NCBI GenBank assembly: GCA_017408525.1
Contig: JAFQUN010000072.1
Coordinates: forward strand, 1-35,656
DNA from: Oscillospiraceae bacterium
GTDB lineage: Bacteria > Bacillota > Clostridia > Oscillospirales > Oscillospiraceae
Direction: 5' to 3'
Length of the DNA stretch: 35,656 nucleotides
This document shows, in pieces, positions 8,100 to 14,039 of this stretch; position 1 is the stretch's first letter; each line of letters starts with the position of its first letter. Below the pieces are notes generated by a model that saw only the letters and a list, made by a program, of their open reading frames with translations, ran no database searches and was not told where the DNA came from. Both the position numbers and the translations under genes were made by a program.

Positions 8100-9512
8100 A
8101 TGGCAAAGAGTTACTACAAAGGATTTATCCCCTACGCGGCAGCGGCACTGATGGTCGGTGTTGTCGGCGGCTTTGCCGCAGTTTTGCCGCCCGCGCTTGT
8201 GCAGGATCTTGGACTTGCTTACAACAACACGACCTGGAGTACGCTTGCGCTTGCGATGTCGTCTGCCGCGTGCGCACCGATCCTCGGCAGGCTCGGCGAT
8301 GTGCTTGGGCGCAAAGTGACGCTTTTGCTCGGTATCGCTGTTTTTGCGATCGGCAATGCGCTCACCGCACTTTCAAGTACACTCATCCCTGTTTTGATCT
8401 CGCGCTTTATCGTCGGTATCGGCACAGCGGCGATCGCGCCGGTGATTCTGTCGTATATCGTCACGGAGTTTCCGCCCGAAGAGATGGCGCGCGGTTTTTC
8501 GCTCTATATGCTCATATCGAGCAGCGCCGTTATCTTCTCACCCACCATCGGCGGTTTTATCATTGAAAGTGCGTCGTGGCAGGCGATGGTTTGGCTGTGT
8601 GCGGCGATCGCACTGGGCGTTTTCATCTTTTGCTTTTTCTTCCGAGAAAACGCGCCGCGTCCGCGCGGGACACTCGCTGGCTTCGATGGTTTCGGCGCGC
8701 TTGCGATCCTCATTTTTTTCTCGCTCGCACTTTGCCTTCCCGCGTTCGGGCAGAATTTCGGCTGGAGCTCGCGCGCATTCTTACTGACGCTCGCAGCAAG
8801 CGTCGCGGCATTTGCAGGACTGCTCCTTGCTGAAAGCCGCGCAAAAAATCCTATCCTGCAAAAGAGCTTCCTCGCGCGGCGCGCATTCATCCTGCCCGTT
8901 CTCGCACTTTTCCTGACGCAGGGACTGATGCAGGCGAACATGACCAATACCATCGTCTTTGTGAACTACACCCAGCCGGAAAATACGATTATTTCAAGCT
9001 ATGCCATCTCCATCATGTACTTTGGAATGTCGCTCGGCTCAGTCTTTGCCGCGCCGCTTGCCGACCGCTATGAGCCGCGAAATGTCCTCACGATCACACT
9101 TGCCGCGACAGGTGCCGGCTGCGCATTGATGCTCGCCTTCACACCCGACGCGTCAGCACTGCTGCTGGCACTCTCGCTCGGTGTTCTGGGACTTGGTCTT
9201 GGCGGCAACGCGACGATCTTTTTGAAGGTCGTCCTCACGGGACTGGACGCGCGCTCCGCCGGTGCAGGAACGGGACCATACGGACTTTTCCGTGATCTTT
9301 CCGCGCCGTTCGGCGTTGCTGTTCTCGTGCCGCTTTTTACGAACAGCATCACAGCGCGCGTGCAGAGTACAGCGATATCCGATGCGCTTGCCGCAGTCGA
9401 AGCGATCCGGATGCTTGCTGTTGTGGAGCTTTTTTGTGTGGGGCTTGGCATTATACTCGTCCGTCTGCTGCCGCGTGTCCACGCGGCGGAACTTGGAAAG
9501 CAAGGAGGTTAA
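8100..9512 (+). CDS. MFS transporter, drug:H+ antiporter (DHA2)-like
   Basis: This 470-residue polytopic membrane transporter has about 14 hydrophobic segments, which matches the DHA2 branch of the major facilitator superfamily. The loop 2-3 motif is present as LGRLGDVLGRKVTLL, and the TM4-5 region has SRFIVGIGTAAIAPV. The start is the ATG after GGGAGGAAAAA; an upstream in-frame ATG at 7926 lies inside the SLH gene and is rejected. The stop is 5 nt before the dehydrogenase gene, whose ribosome site lies within this gene's 3' end, so the two are translated from one mRNA. That suggests transport of the dehydrogenase substrate or product, possibly a bile acid. The substrate is inference. Confidence 0.87.
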   Translation: MAKSYYKGFIPYAAAALMVGVVGGFAAVLPPALVQDLGLAYNNTTWSTLALAMSSAACAPILGRLGDVLGRKVTLLLGIAVFAIGNALTALSSTLIPVLISRFIVGIGTAAIAPVILSYIVTEFPPEEMARGFSLYMLISSSAVIFSPTIGGFIIESASWQAMVWLCAAIALGVFIFCFFFRENAPRPRGTLAGFDGFGALAILIFFSLALCLPAFGQNFGWSSRAFLLTLAASVAAFAGLLLAESRAKNPILQKSFLARRAFILPVLALFLTQGLMQANMTNTIVFVNYTQPENTIISSYAISIMYFGMSLGSVFAAPLADRYEPRNVLTITLAATGAGCALMLAFTPDASALLLALSLGVLGLGLGGNATIFLKVVLTGLDARSAGAGTGPYGLFRDLSAPFGVAVLVPLFTNSITARVQSTAISDALAAVEAIRMLAVVELFCVGLGIILVRLLPRVHAAELGKQGG

Positions 9513-9517
9513 AGGGC

Positions 9518-10315
9518 ATGCGCTTACAGGATAAAGTCGTGCTTGTGACGGCGTCGACGCGCGGGATCGGTCTTGCGTGCGCGGAGGCGTGCGCGAGAGA
9601 GGGTGCGCTCGTCTATATGGCGGCGCGGAATATGGAACGCGCGGCGGAAACGGCGCAGCGTCTTTGCAGCGAAGGATTGCGCGTTCGCTGCGTCTATAAC
9701 GACGCGGCGCAGCGCGATACGTTTGAAACGATGGTCGATGAGGTCGCCTCGCGTGAGGGGCGGCTCGATGTACTCGTCAACAACTTCGGAACATCGGACC
9801 CCGCCCGCGACCGCGACCTTATGCATACCGATATCGATGATTTTCTCCGAACGGTAACGATGAATCTGCAAAGCGTTTTTCTCGGAAGTCAGGCGGCGGC
9901 GCGCCGCATGGCGGCAAACGGCGGCGGAAGCATCATCAATATTTCCTCCGTCGGGGGCAGCGTGCCCGATATCTCACAAGTCGCCTACGGCACGAGCAAG
10001 GCGGCGATCAATTATCTCACAAAGCTCATCGCTGTGCAGGGCGCATCGCACGGTATCCGCTGCAACGCGGTGCTGCCGGGCATGACGGCGACCGAGGCGG
10101 TCAAATCGAGACTTACAGAGGACTTTCGCGCACTTTTCCTGCGCCACATCCCGCTCGGGCGCATGGGGCTTGCCGAGGAGATCGGCGCGGCGGTCGTCCA
10201 CTTTGCAAGTGACGAATCGGCGTACACCACGGGACAGATCCTCGCCGTCTCCGGCGGCTTCGGACTTGCAACACCGGTCTATGCGGATATGCTCGGAAAA
10301 GAGCGATCAACATAA
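9518..10315 (+). CDS. hdhA: Probable 7-alpha-hydroxysteroid dehydrogenase (SDR family)
   Basis: This 265-residue classical short-chain dehydrogenase has cofactor motif TASTRGIG (11-18) and NNFG (88-91). The catalytic residues are Asn116, Ser144, Tyr157 and Lys161 (YGTSK). The stretches NISSVGGSVPDISQ, RCNAVLPGMTAT and the C-terminal SGGFGLATPVY closely resemble clostridial 7-alpha-hydroxysteroid dehydrogenases as I remember them. Those enzymes oxidise the 7-alpha hydroxyl of cholate and chenodeoxycholate. Arg37 right after the second strand suggests NADP(H) preference. It is coupled to the MFS gene with a strong AGGAGG site. The start at 9518 fits family length; an earlier in-frame ATG would add 28 residues overlapping the MFS gene. 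A different SDR substrate cannot be excluded without an assay. Confidence 0.75.
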   Translation: MRLQDKVVLVTASTRGIGLACAEACAREGALVYMAARNMERAAETAQRLCSEGLRVRCVYNDAAQRDTFETMVDEVASREGRLDVLVNNFGTSDPARDRDLMHTDIDDFLRTVTMNLQSVFLGSQAAARRMAANGGGSIINISSVGGSVPDISQVAYGTSKAAINYLTKLIAVQGASHGIRCNAVLPGMTATEAVKSRLTEDFRALFLRHIPLGRMGLAEEIGAAVVHFASDESAYTTGQILAVSGGFGLATPVYADMLGKERST

Positions 10316-10316
10316 A

Positions 10317-10348
10317 GCGCCTGCCGCAGCGTATGCTGCGGCAGGCGC
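10317..10348. terminator. Hairpin between convergent genes
   Basis: A perfect 14-bp stem (GCGCCTGCCGCAGC / GCTGCGGCAGGCGC, loop GTAT) lies between the dehydrogenase and tetR-like stops. It lacks a long T-run on the plus strand, so it may act as a two-way mRNA end or 3' stabiliser rather than a classical terminator. Confidence 0.65.
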
Positions 10349-10353
10349 AAAAG

Positions 10354-10947
10354 CTATGCGTCTTTCCCAAAAACGCAATACTCAATGACCTCAGAGATCT
10401 CCTCAACGCTTTTTTGACAGCTATCTTTCAGCCACTCTGTGATGATCGCGGTGATACCGTTGAGGTAGAACATCATAACATAGCGCTGTTCATCCTTTGG
10501 ATAGCGGAACTTATCCAATATGGGATGAAAAATGTTGTCGAACAGCCTTTGAAAAATGGCAGCGGAATCGAATGTAGTCGGGTGTGACAATACCGCCGAA
10601 AAAAGCTGTTGGTTTTCTTTGATGAAGGAAAGATAAGGGTGCAGGTATTTTTCGTTGATAAAATTCAATTCCTGCAGGTCACGGTCTGCAAATTTCGAGG
10701 AAATGTCTTTTGTGTCTGCCGAAAAATAGGAGACAAAGGTGTCAAGCATATATACCACGGTCTCTTTGAGAAGATCACTTGTATTTTCATAGTGAAGATA
10801 AAATGTCGAGCGGTTGACGCCCGCTTCCTTGCAGATCTCGCTGACCGTTATATACGCAAAAGGCTTTTTCTCAAGCAGGGAAAGGAGTGCTTTATCAAAC
10901 CGCAAGGCTGTGTGGAAGTATTTGCTTTCTGCTTTATTCAAGGGCAT
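10354..10947 (-). CDS. TetR/AcrR family transcriptional regulator
   Basis: This 197-residue DNA-binding repressor has an N-terminal helix-turn-helix (ITVSEICKEAGVNRSTFYLHY, about 33-53). A mostly helical ligand-binding and dimerisation region follows and resembles the TetR_C_8-like group. The start at 10947 follows GGAGGAGG; an in-frame ATG at 11013 would overlap the upstream gene and is less likely. It is 19 nt downstream of a small membrane protein gene on the same strand, so they form a two-gene unit. It converges on the dehydrogenase. It may sense a small amphipathic ligand, and whether it controls the neighbouring exporter is unknown. Confidence 0.85.
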   Translation of the reverse strand: MPLNKAESKYFHTALRFDKALLSLLEKKPFAYITVSEICKEAGVNRSTFYLHYENTSDLLKETVVYMLDTFVSYFSADTKDISSKFADRDLQELNFINEKYLHPYLSFIKENQQLFSAVLSHPTTFDSAAIFQRLFDNIFHPILDKFRYPKDEQRYVMMFYLNGITAIITEWLKDSCQKSVEEISEVIEYCVFGKDA

Positions 10948-10966
10948 TCCCTCCTCCGCAGAGGAT

Positions 10967-11317
10967 TCACTGCTCGCTGATCTGGCGAGCAAGCTCCACG
11001 ATCTCGTAGGCATATTTTGCCTTGTCCTTTTCGATCTTTCTTCTATAGATCGGATAATTTACGCCGCAGCCGATAAAGCCGATGATTCCAAGCACGATGC
11101 CAAAGATCATATGCATCAGCCCATCACCTAAAACCTGCATGGAAAGACACATACCAAAACCGACCACAAGAGCCGAAGCAATGCCAAACGAATAGGTAAA
11201 TATGGTCGCGGGCAGCTTTGCCTTGTTGTCGAGCTTTTTCAAGGCGACGATTTTTGAATTGTCCTTCGGAGCATACTCCTTTGCGATGGATTCGGCGATG
11301 ATCTTGTCTGTGTTCAT
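10967..11317 (-). CDS. Small two-helix membrane protein of unknown function
   Basis: This 116-residue protein has a charged, Lys-rich N-terminal region (1-35). Two hydrophobic segments follow (about 38-62 and 67-88), then a basic C-terminal tail with YRRKIEKDKAK. Similar clostridial proteins exist, some labelled dihydropteridine reductase; nothing in this sequence supports that enzymatic name. It has an AGGAGG site before the ATG and is the first gene of a unit with the TetR-type regulator. It may be the regulator's target or an accessory membrane protein. Confidence 0.7.
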   Translation of the reverse strand: MNTDKIIAESIAKEYAPKDNSKIVALKKLDNKAKLPATIFTYSFGIASALVVGFGMCLSMQVLGDGLMHMIFGIVLGIIGFIGCGVNYPIYRRKIEKDKAKYAYEIVELARQISEQ

Positions 11318-11349
11318 AAAAAGAACCTCCTGTTTCTTTGTGTGATGTC

Positions 11350-11378
11350 ATTGTAAAGAAAAAAAGAGGCGCTTTGAA
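11350..11378 (-). promoter_or_regulatory. Likely sigma-A promoter for the small membrane protein/tetR unit
   Basis: On the minus strand TTCAAA (11373-11378), a 17-nt spacer and TACAAT (11350-11355) stand about 33 nt before the ATG. The -35 is a partial match. I see no clear operator palindrome. The rest of 11379-11528 is AT-richer sequence without a gene. Confidence 0.5.
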
Positions 11379-11528
11379 CAACATGATTTTGAAAAACTGT
11401 TGCTTTCAAGCATTAGCTGTCCATGCATTTTCTTTCACCTTATCATATTTTTCTCAAAACATCAATTACCGGAAAGCGGTCGAAGTATTCTGCGTCGGCA
11501 GGCAAGCGCAAAGGAGAGCAATGTCCTA

Positions 11529-11557
11529 TTGCGCTTTGGCGGCGAATACGATAAAAT
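11529..11557 (+). promoter_or_regulatory. Sigma-A-type promoter for the DUF1295 gene
   Basis: TTGCGC (11529-11534), a 17-nt spacer and TAAAAT (11552-11557) are followed by a short GC-rich hairpin (GCCGCG / CGCGGC, about 11563-11580), then AAGGAGG and the ATG at 11603. Confidence 0.6.
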
Positions 11558-11602
11558 AAAAGTGCCGCGTACCGCGCGGCAGAATAAGGAGGTCTTTACA
11601 TC

Positions 11603-12406
11603 ATGGTATTTCCCGCAAATTTTTGGCTTGTGACCGCCGTTGCGTTTCTCGTGAGCGCCATCGGCTTCAAAAATTACATCTGGTTTTTCTCCATCGGCTA
11701 CGGACTTTCCATCGCCGCCGAGGGTGTGCTGCTGCTCGCACTCTATGGCGAGAGTCTGACGCTTGGAACGGCGCTTTGCTGCGTCATTTTCGTCATCTAC
11801 GGTCTGCGCCTTGGCGGTTACCTCGCCTACCGTGAGGTGAAGCTCAAAAGCTATCATAAGCACCTTGCCGGCGAGATCAAGGACAGCAAGACCATCCCGC
11901 TGATCGCAAAGCTCTCCATCTGGTTTTTCTGCGCCGTTTTGTACGTTGCGATGGTCTGCCCCGTTTTTTACCGCCTGCACAACGGCAGCGGCAGCGACGC
12001 ATTTACATACGTTGGCGCTGCGCTGATGCTTATCGGCTTTTTGATGGAAACGGTCGCCGACGCGCAGAAGAAAGCGGCGAAGAAGACTGCGCCGCACCGC
12101 TTTGTCGACACGGGGCTGTACCGCTTTGTGCGCTGCCCGAACTACCTTGGCGAGCTGATCCTCTGGACGGGCGTGCTCGTTGTGGGCTGCGGTTCGCTTT
12201 CGGGCGCGGGACAGTGGGCGCTTGCCATCGTTGGATATCTGGGCATCCTCTATGTCATGTTCAGCGGCGCGCGGCGGCTTGAAATTCGCCAGAACAAAAC
12301 ATACGGCAATGACAGCGAGTATCAAAAATACAGCACCACCGTCCCCATTCTTCTGCCGTTTATCCCGCTCTACAGCGTGGAAAAACACAAGTGGCTCGTC
12401 GCATGA
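11603..12406 (+). CDS. DUF1295 membrane protein (steroid 5-alpha-reductase C-terminal-like)
   Basis: This 267-residue polytopic protein has about six or seven hydrophobic segments. A conserved C-terminal catalytic-type region reads DTGLYRFVRCPNYLGELILW (about 170-189) and continues to YRYQKYSTT-like residues near 245. The RxPNYxGE pattern is the hallmark of DUF1295 and the steroid 5-alpha-reductase/isoprenylcysteine methyltransferase superfamily, which bind NADPH or SAM and act on membrane lipids or steroids. DUF1295 members in other gut bacteria have been linked to steroid 5-alpha reduction, but family membership alone does not prove it. Its closeness to a hydroxysteroid dehydrogenase makes that reading worth testing. 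The following gene starts one base after its stop. Confidence 0.75.
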   Translation: MVFPANFWLVTAVAFLVSAIGFKNYIWFFSIGYGLSIAAEGVLLLALYGESLTLGTALCCVIFVIYGLRLGGYLAYREVKLKSYHKHLAGEIKDSKTIPLIAKLSIWFFCAVLYVAMVCPVFYRLHNGSGSDAFTYVGAALMLIGFLMETVADAQKKAAKKTAPHRFVDTGLYRFVRCPNYLGELILWTGVLVVGCGSLSGAGQWALAIVGYLGILYVMFSGARRLEIRQNKTYGNDSEYQKYSTTVPILLPFIPLYSVEKHKWLVA

Positions 12407-12407
12407 G

Positions 12408-13100
12408 ATGAAAAAGAAGCTTTACAAACGACTTGCGTGTGCGGCGCTGTGCCTTGCAGTGTTGACCGCTGCGGCGGTACTTGGTATCAACGGATATGTC
12501 AAAGCGGTCACAGCGGAGCGCATCCTCCCGCCGGAACAGGCGGCGGTGCTTTCCGATGTTGACTGCATACTTGTCCTTGGCTGCTACGTCCACGAGAGCG
12601 GGCGCCCGAGCGATATGCTCGGCGACCGTCTGCGCCGGGGCATCGAGCTGTATCATGCCGGCGCCGCGCCAAAACTCCTCATGAGCGGCGACCACGGGCG
12701 GACGGATTACAACGAGGTAAAGGCGATGAAGCTGCACGCGATGGAAGCGGGTGTCCCCTCCGAGGATGTTTTCATGGACCACGCAGGCTTTTCCACCTAC
12801 GAGAGTATCTTCCGCGCAAGGGATGTGTTTGCCGCGGACAAGATCATCATTGTCACGCAGAAGTACCACCTCCACCGCGCGCTCTACATCGCGCAGGCGC
12901 TGGGCGTGGAAGCGTACGGCGTCGCGTCCGGCTACCACACTTACGCGGGGCAGGCAGGGCGCGAGCTGCGCGAGATCCTCGCCCGCTGTAAGGATGTTGT
13001 CACAGGCATCGTAAAACCCGCGCCCACCTTTCTCGGTGAGGCGATCCCTGTGAGCGGAAACGGCGATCTTACAAACGACGAAGAACTGATCCTGTCATAA
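12408..13100 (+). CDS. SanA/YdcF-type DUF218 protein
   Basis: This 230-residue protein has an N-terminal membrane anchor (about 9-29) and one extracytoplasmic DUF218 domain. Visible motifs are ILVLGCYVHESGRPSDMLGDRL, the acidic LLMSGDHG and VTQKYHLHRALYIA. SanA of E. coli affects vancomycin exclusion at high temperature; YdcF-like proteins bind nucleotide-like ligands, and a cell-envelope role is usual. The ATG sits one base after the upstream stop with no independent ribosome site, so translation is coupled to the DUF1295 gene. A bidirectional terminator follows. Confidence 0.8.
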   Translation: MKKKLYKRLACAALCLAVLTAAAVLGINGYVKAVTAERILPPEQAAVLSDVDCILVLGCYVHESGRPSDMLGDRLRRGIELYHAGAAPKLLMSGDHGRTDYNEVKAMKLHAMEAGVPSEDVFMDHAGFSTYESIFRARDVFAADKIIIVTQKYHLHRALYIAQALGVEAYGVASGYHTYAGQAGRELREILARCKDVVTGIVKPAPTFLGEAIPVSGNGDLTNDEELILS

Positions 13101-13101
13101 A

Positions 13102-13136
13102 ACAAGGGGCAGCCTACTTAGGCTGCCCCTTGTTCT
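13102..13136. terminator. Bidirectional terminator between convergent genes
   Basis: A 15-bp stem (AACAAGGGGCAGCCT / AGGCTGCCCCTTGTT, loop ACTT) lies between the SanA-like gene and the DtxR gene stop, with T-rich flanks. Confidence 0.85.
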
Positions 13137-13137
13137 G

Positions 13138-13509
13138 CTATCTTTCAAACTTTTTCATGTGCGCCTTGACTGCATCAAACGCCTTATCGCTGATAACATG
13201 CTCGATACGGCACGCATCTTCGGCAGCGGTGACCTCGTCCACGCCGAGCGCGGTGAGCGCGGCTGTGAGCACCGTGTGGCGTTCGTAGATCTTCTCAGCG
13301 GTTTCCCTTCCCTTTTCCGTCAGACTCAAAAACCCGCTCTCGTCCGAAAGAAGATATCCACCCTCGCGCAGAAGTCCGACCGCGCGGCTGATGCTCGGCT
13401 TTGAATACCCCATCGCCTCCGCAATGTCGATGCTGCGCACACGCGCGCGCTCAGCTGCAAGACGGTAGATCGTTTCAAGATACATCTCAGCAGATTCCTG
13501 CAACTGCAT
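13138..13509 (-). CDS. DtxR/IdeR-type iron-dependent repressor (short form)
   Basis: This 123-residue regulator has a winged helix-turn-helix (RSIDIAEAMGYSKPSISRAV, 25-44) and a dimerisation domain but lacks the C-terminal SH3-like domain of full DtxR. Its metal ligands look like the iron-type set of DtxR/IdeR: Met9 (AEMYLETIY), Cys100, Glu103 and His104 (ACRIEHVIS). Manganese sensors of the MntR group usually have Glu at the Cys position. It diverges from feoA, with three IdeR-like palindromes near the feo genes, so it most likely represses feoAB when Fe(II) is sufficient. A site (GGGAGGG) precedes the ATG. Confidence 0.85.
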   Translation of the reverse strand: MQLQESAEMYLETIYRLAAERARVRSIDIAEAMGYSKPSISRAVGLLREGGYLLSDESGFLSLTEKGRETAEKIYERHTVLTAALTALGVDEVTAAEDACRIEHVISDKAFDAVKAHMKKFER

Positions 13510-13539
13510 CGCTCATCCCTCCCAATACGGTATAGGTTG

Positions 13540-13568
13540 ATTTTACCATGTGTACACGCTGTTTTCAA
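13540..13568 (-). promoter_or_regulatory. Sigma-A promoter of the DtxR gene
   Basis: Minus-strand TTGAAA (13563-13568), 17-nt spacer and TAAAAT (13540-13545). No GTTAGC palindrome overlaps it, so the repressor gene may not be autoregulated through that motif. Confidence 0.75.
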
Positions 13569-13601
13569 CGGCGATTTTTTTGCCAAAATTTCAAAAAACG
13601 C

Positions 13602-13630
13602 TTGACAGACGAAGACCCGCGAGGTAATAT
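13602..13630 (+). promoter_or_regulatory. Consensus sigma-A promoter of feoA
   Basis: A perfect TTGACA (13602-13607), a 17-nt spacer and TAATAT (13625-13630). The expected transcription start (about 13637) lies at the edge of the first palindrome. Confidence 0.88.
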
Positions 13631-13639
13631 ATGGATGTA

Positions 13640-13655
13640 GTTAGCAGCGGCTAAC
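13640..13655. promoter_or_regulatory. IdeR/DtxR-like operator 1
   Basis: The palindrome GTTAGC-AGCG-GCTAAC covers about +4 to +19 of the feoA transcript. It resembles the TTAGGTTAG/CTAACCTAA operator of the iron repressors DtxR and IdeR. Confidence 0.78.
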
Positions 13656-13672
13656 ATATTTTTTCAAGTACC

Positions 13673-13690
13673 GGTTAGCTTTAACTAACC
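13673..13690. promoter_or_regulatory. IdeR/DtxR-like operator 2
   Basis: GGTTAGC-TTTA-ACTAACC is the same 16-bp core as operator 1 with an extra flanking pair. It lies in the feoA leader, 26 nt before the ATG. Confidence 0.75.
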
Positions 13691-13716
13691 AAAATTTTTC
13701 CAAAGCAGGTGATCTT

Positions 13717-13929
13717 ATGGAGCTGTCGGTGGCGCAGGAAGGTAAGGAGTACATCATCCAAAAGATCGAAACAGACGATGCGGAGCTTGACGCGTTTTTG
13801 CTCTCGCTCGGCTGTTACGCCGGCGAGAAGATCACCGTTGTTTCGCGTCGGCGCGGCGGCTGCACCGTCGCCATCAAAGACGGCAGGTACAATATCGATA
13901 ACCAGCTTGCACGGGCGATCATTGTCTGA
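13717..13929 (+). CDS. feoA: FeoA, ferrous iron transport accessory protein
   Basis: A 70-residue SH3-like FeoA domain. It is a small cytosolic protein that works with FeoB in Fe(II) import. Typical features are LLSLGCYAGEKITVVSRR and a terminal strand NQLARAIIV. The length is normal. A weak AGGTGA site precedes the ATG. The gene has its own iron-regulated promoter and is followed by a hairpin and a further operator before feoB, so feoA may be partly transcribed alone. Confidence 0.92.
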   Translation: MELSVAQEGKEYIIQKIETDDAELDAFLLSLGCYAGEKITVVSRRRGGCTVAIKDGRYNIDNQLARAIIV

Positions 13930-13961
13930 CGGCGGCGCAAGAGGCATCGCCGTCTTCTTTT
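13928..13961 (+). terminator. Terminator or attenuator between feoA and feoB
   Basis: A GACGGCG (13928-13934) / CGCCGTC (13948-13954) stem is followed by TTCTTTT. It overlaps the feoA stop region and precedes operator 3, suggesting partial or full separation of feoA and feoB transcription. Confidence 0.6.
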
Positions 13962-13970
13962 CGCCCAGTA

Positions 13971-13986
13971 GTTAGCAACTGCTAAC
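13971..13986. promoter_or_regulatory. IdeR/DtxR-like operator 3 before feoB
   Basis: A perfect palindrome GTTAGC-AACT-GCTAAC. A possible -10 (CATAAT, about 14000) follows, but I find no good -35, so a separate feoB promoter is only suggested. Confidence 0.75.
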
Positions 13987-14039
13987 CAGTGGATCAAAGC
14001 ATAATTTGAGCTTTTTAAGATAACGAGGAGGAAAAAACA

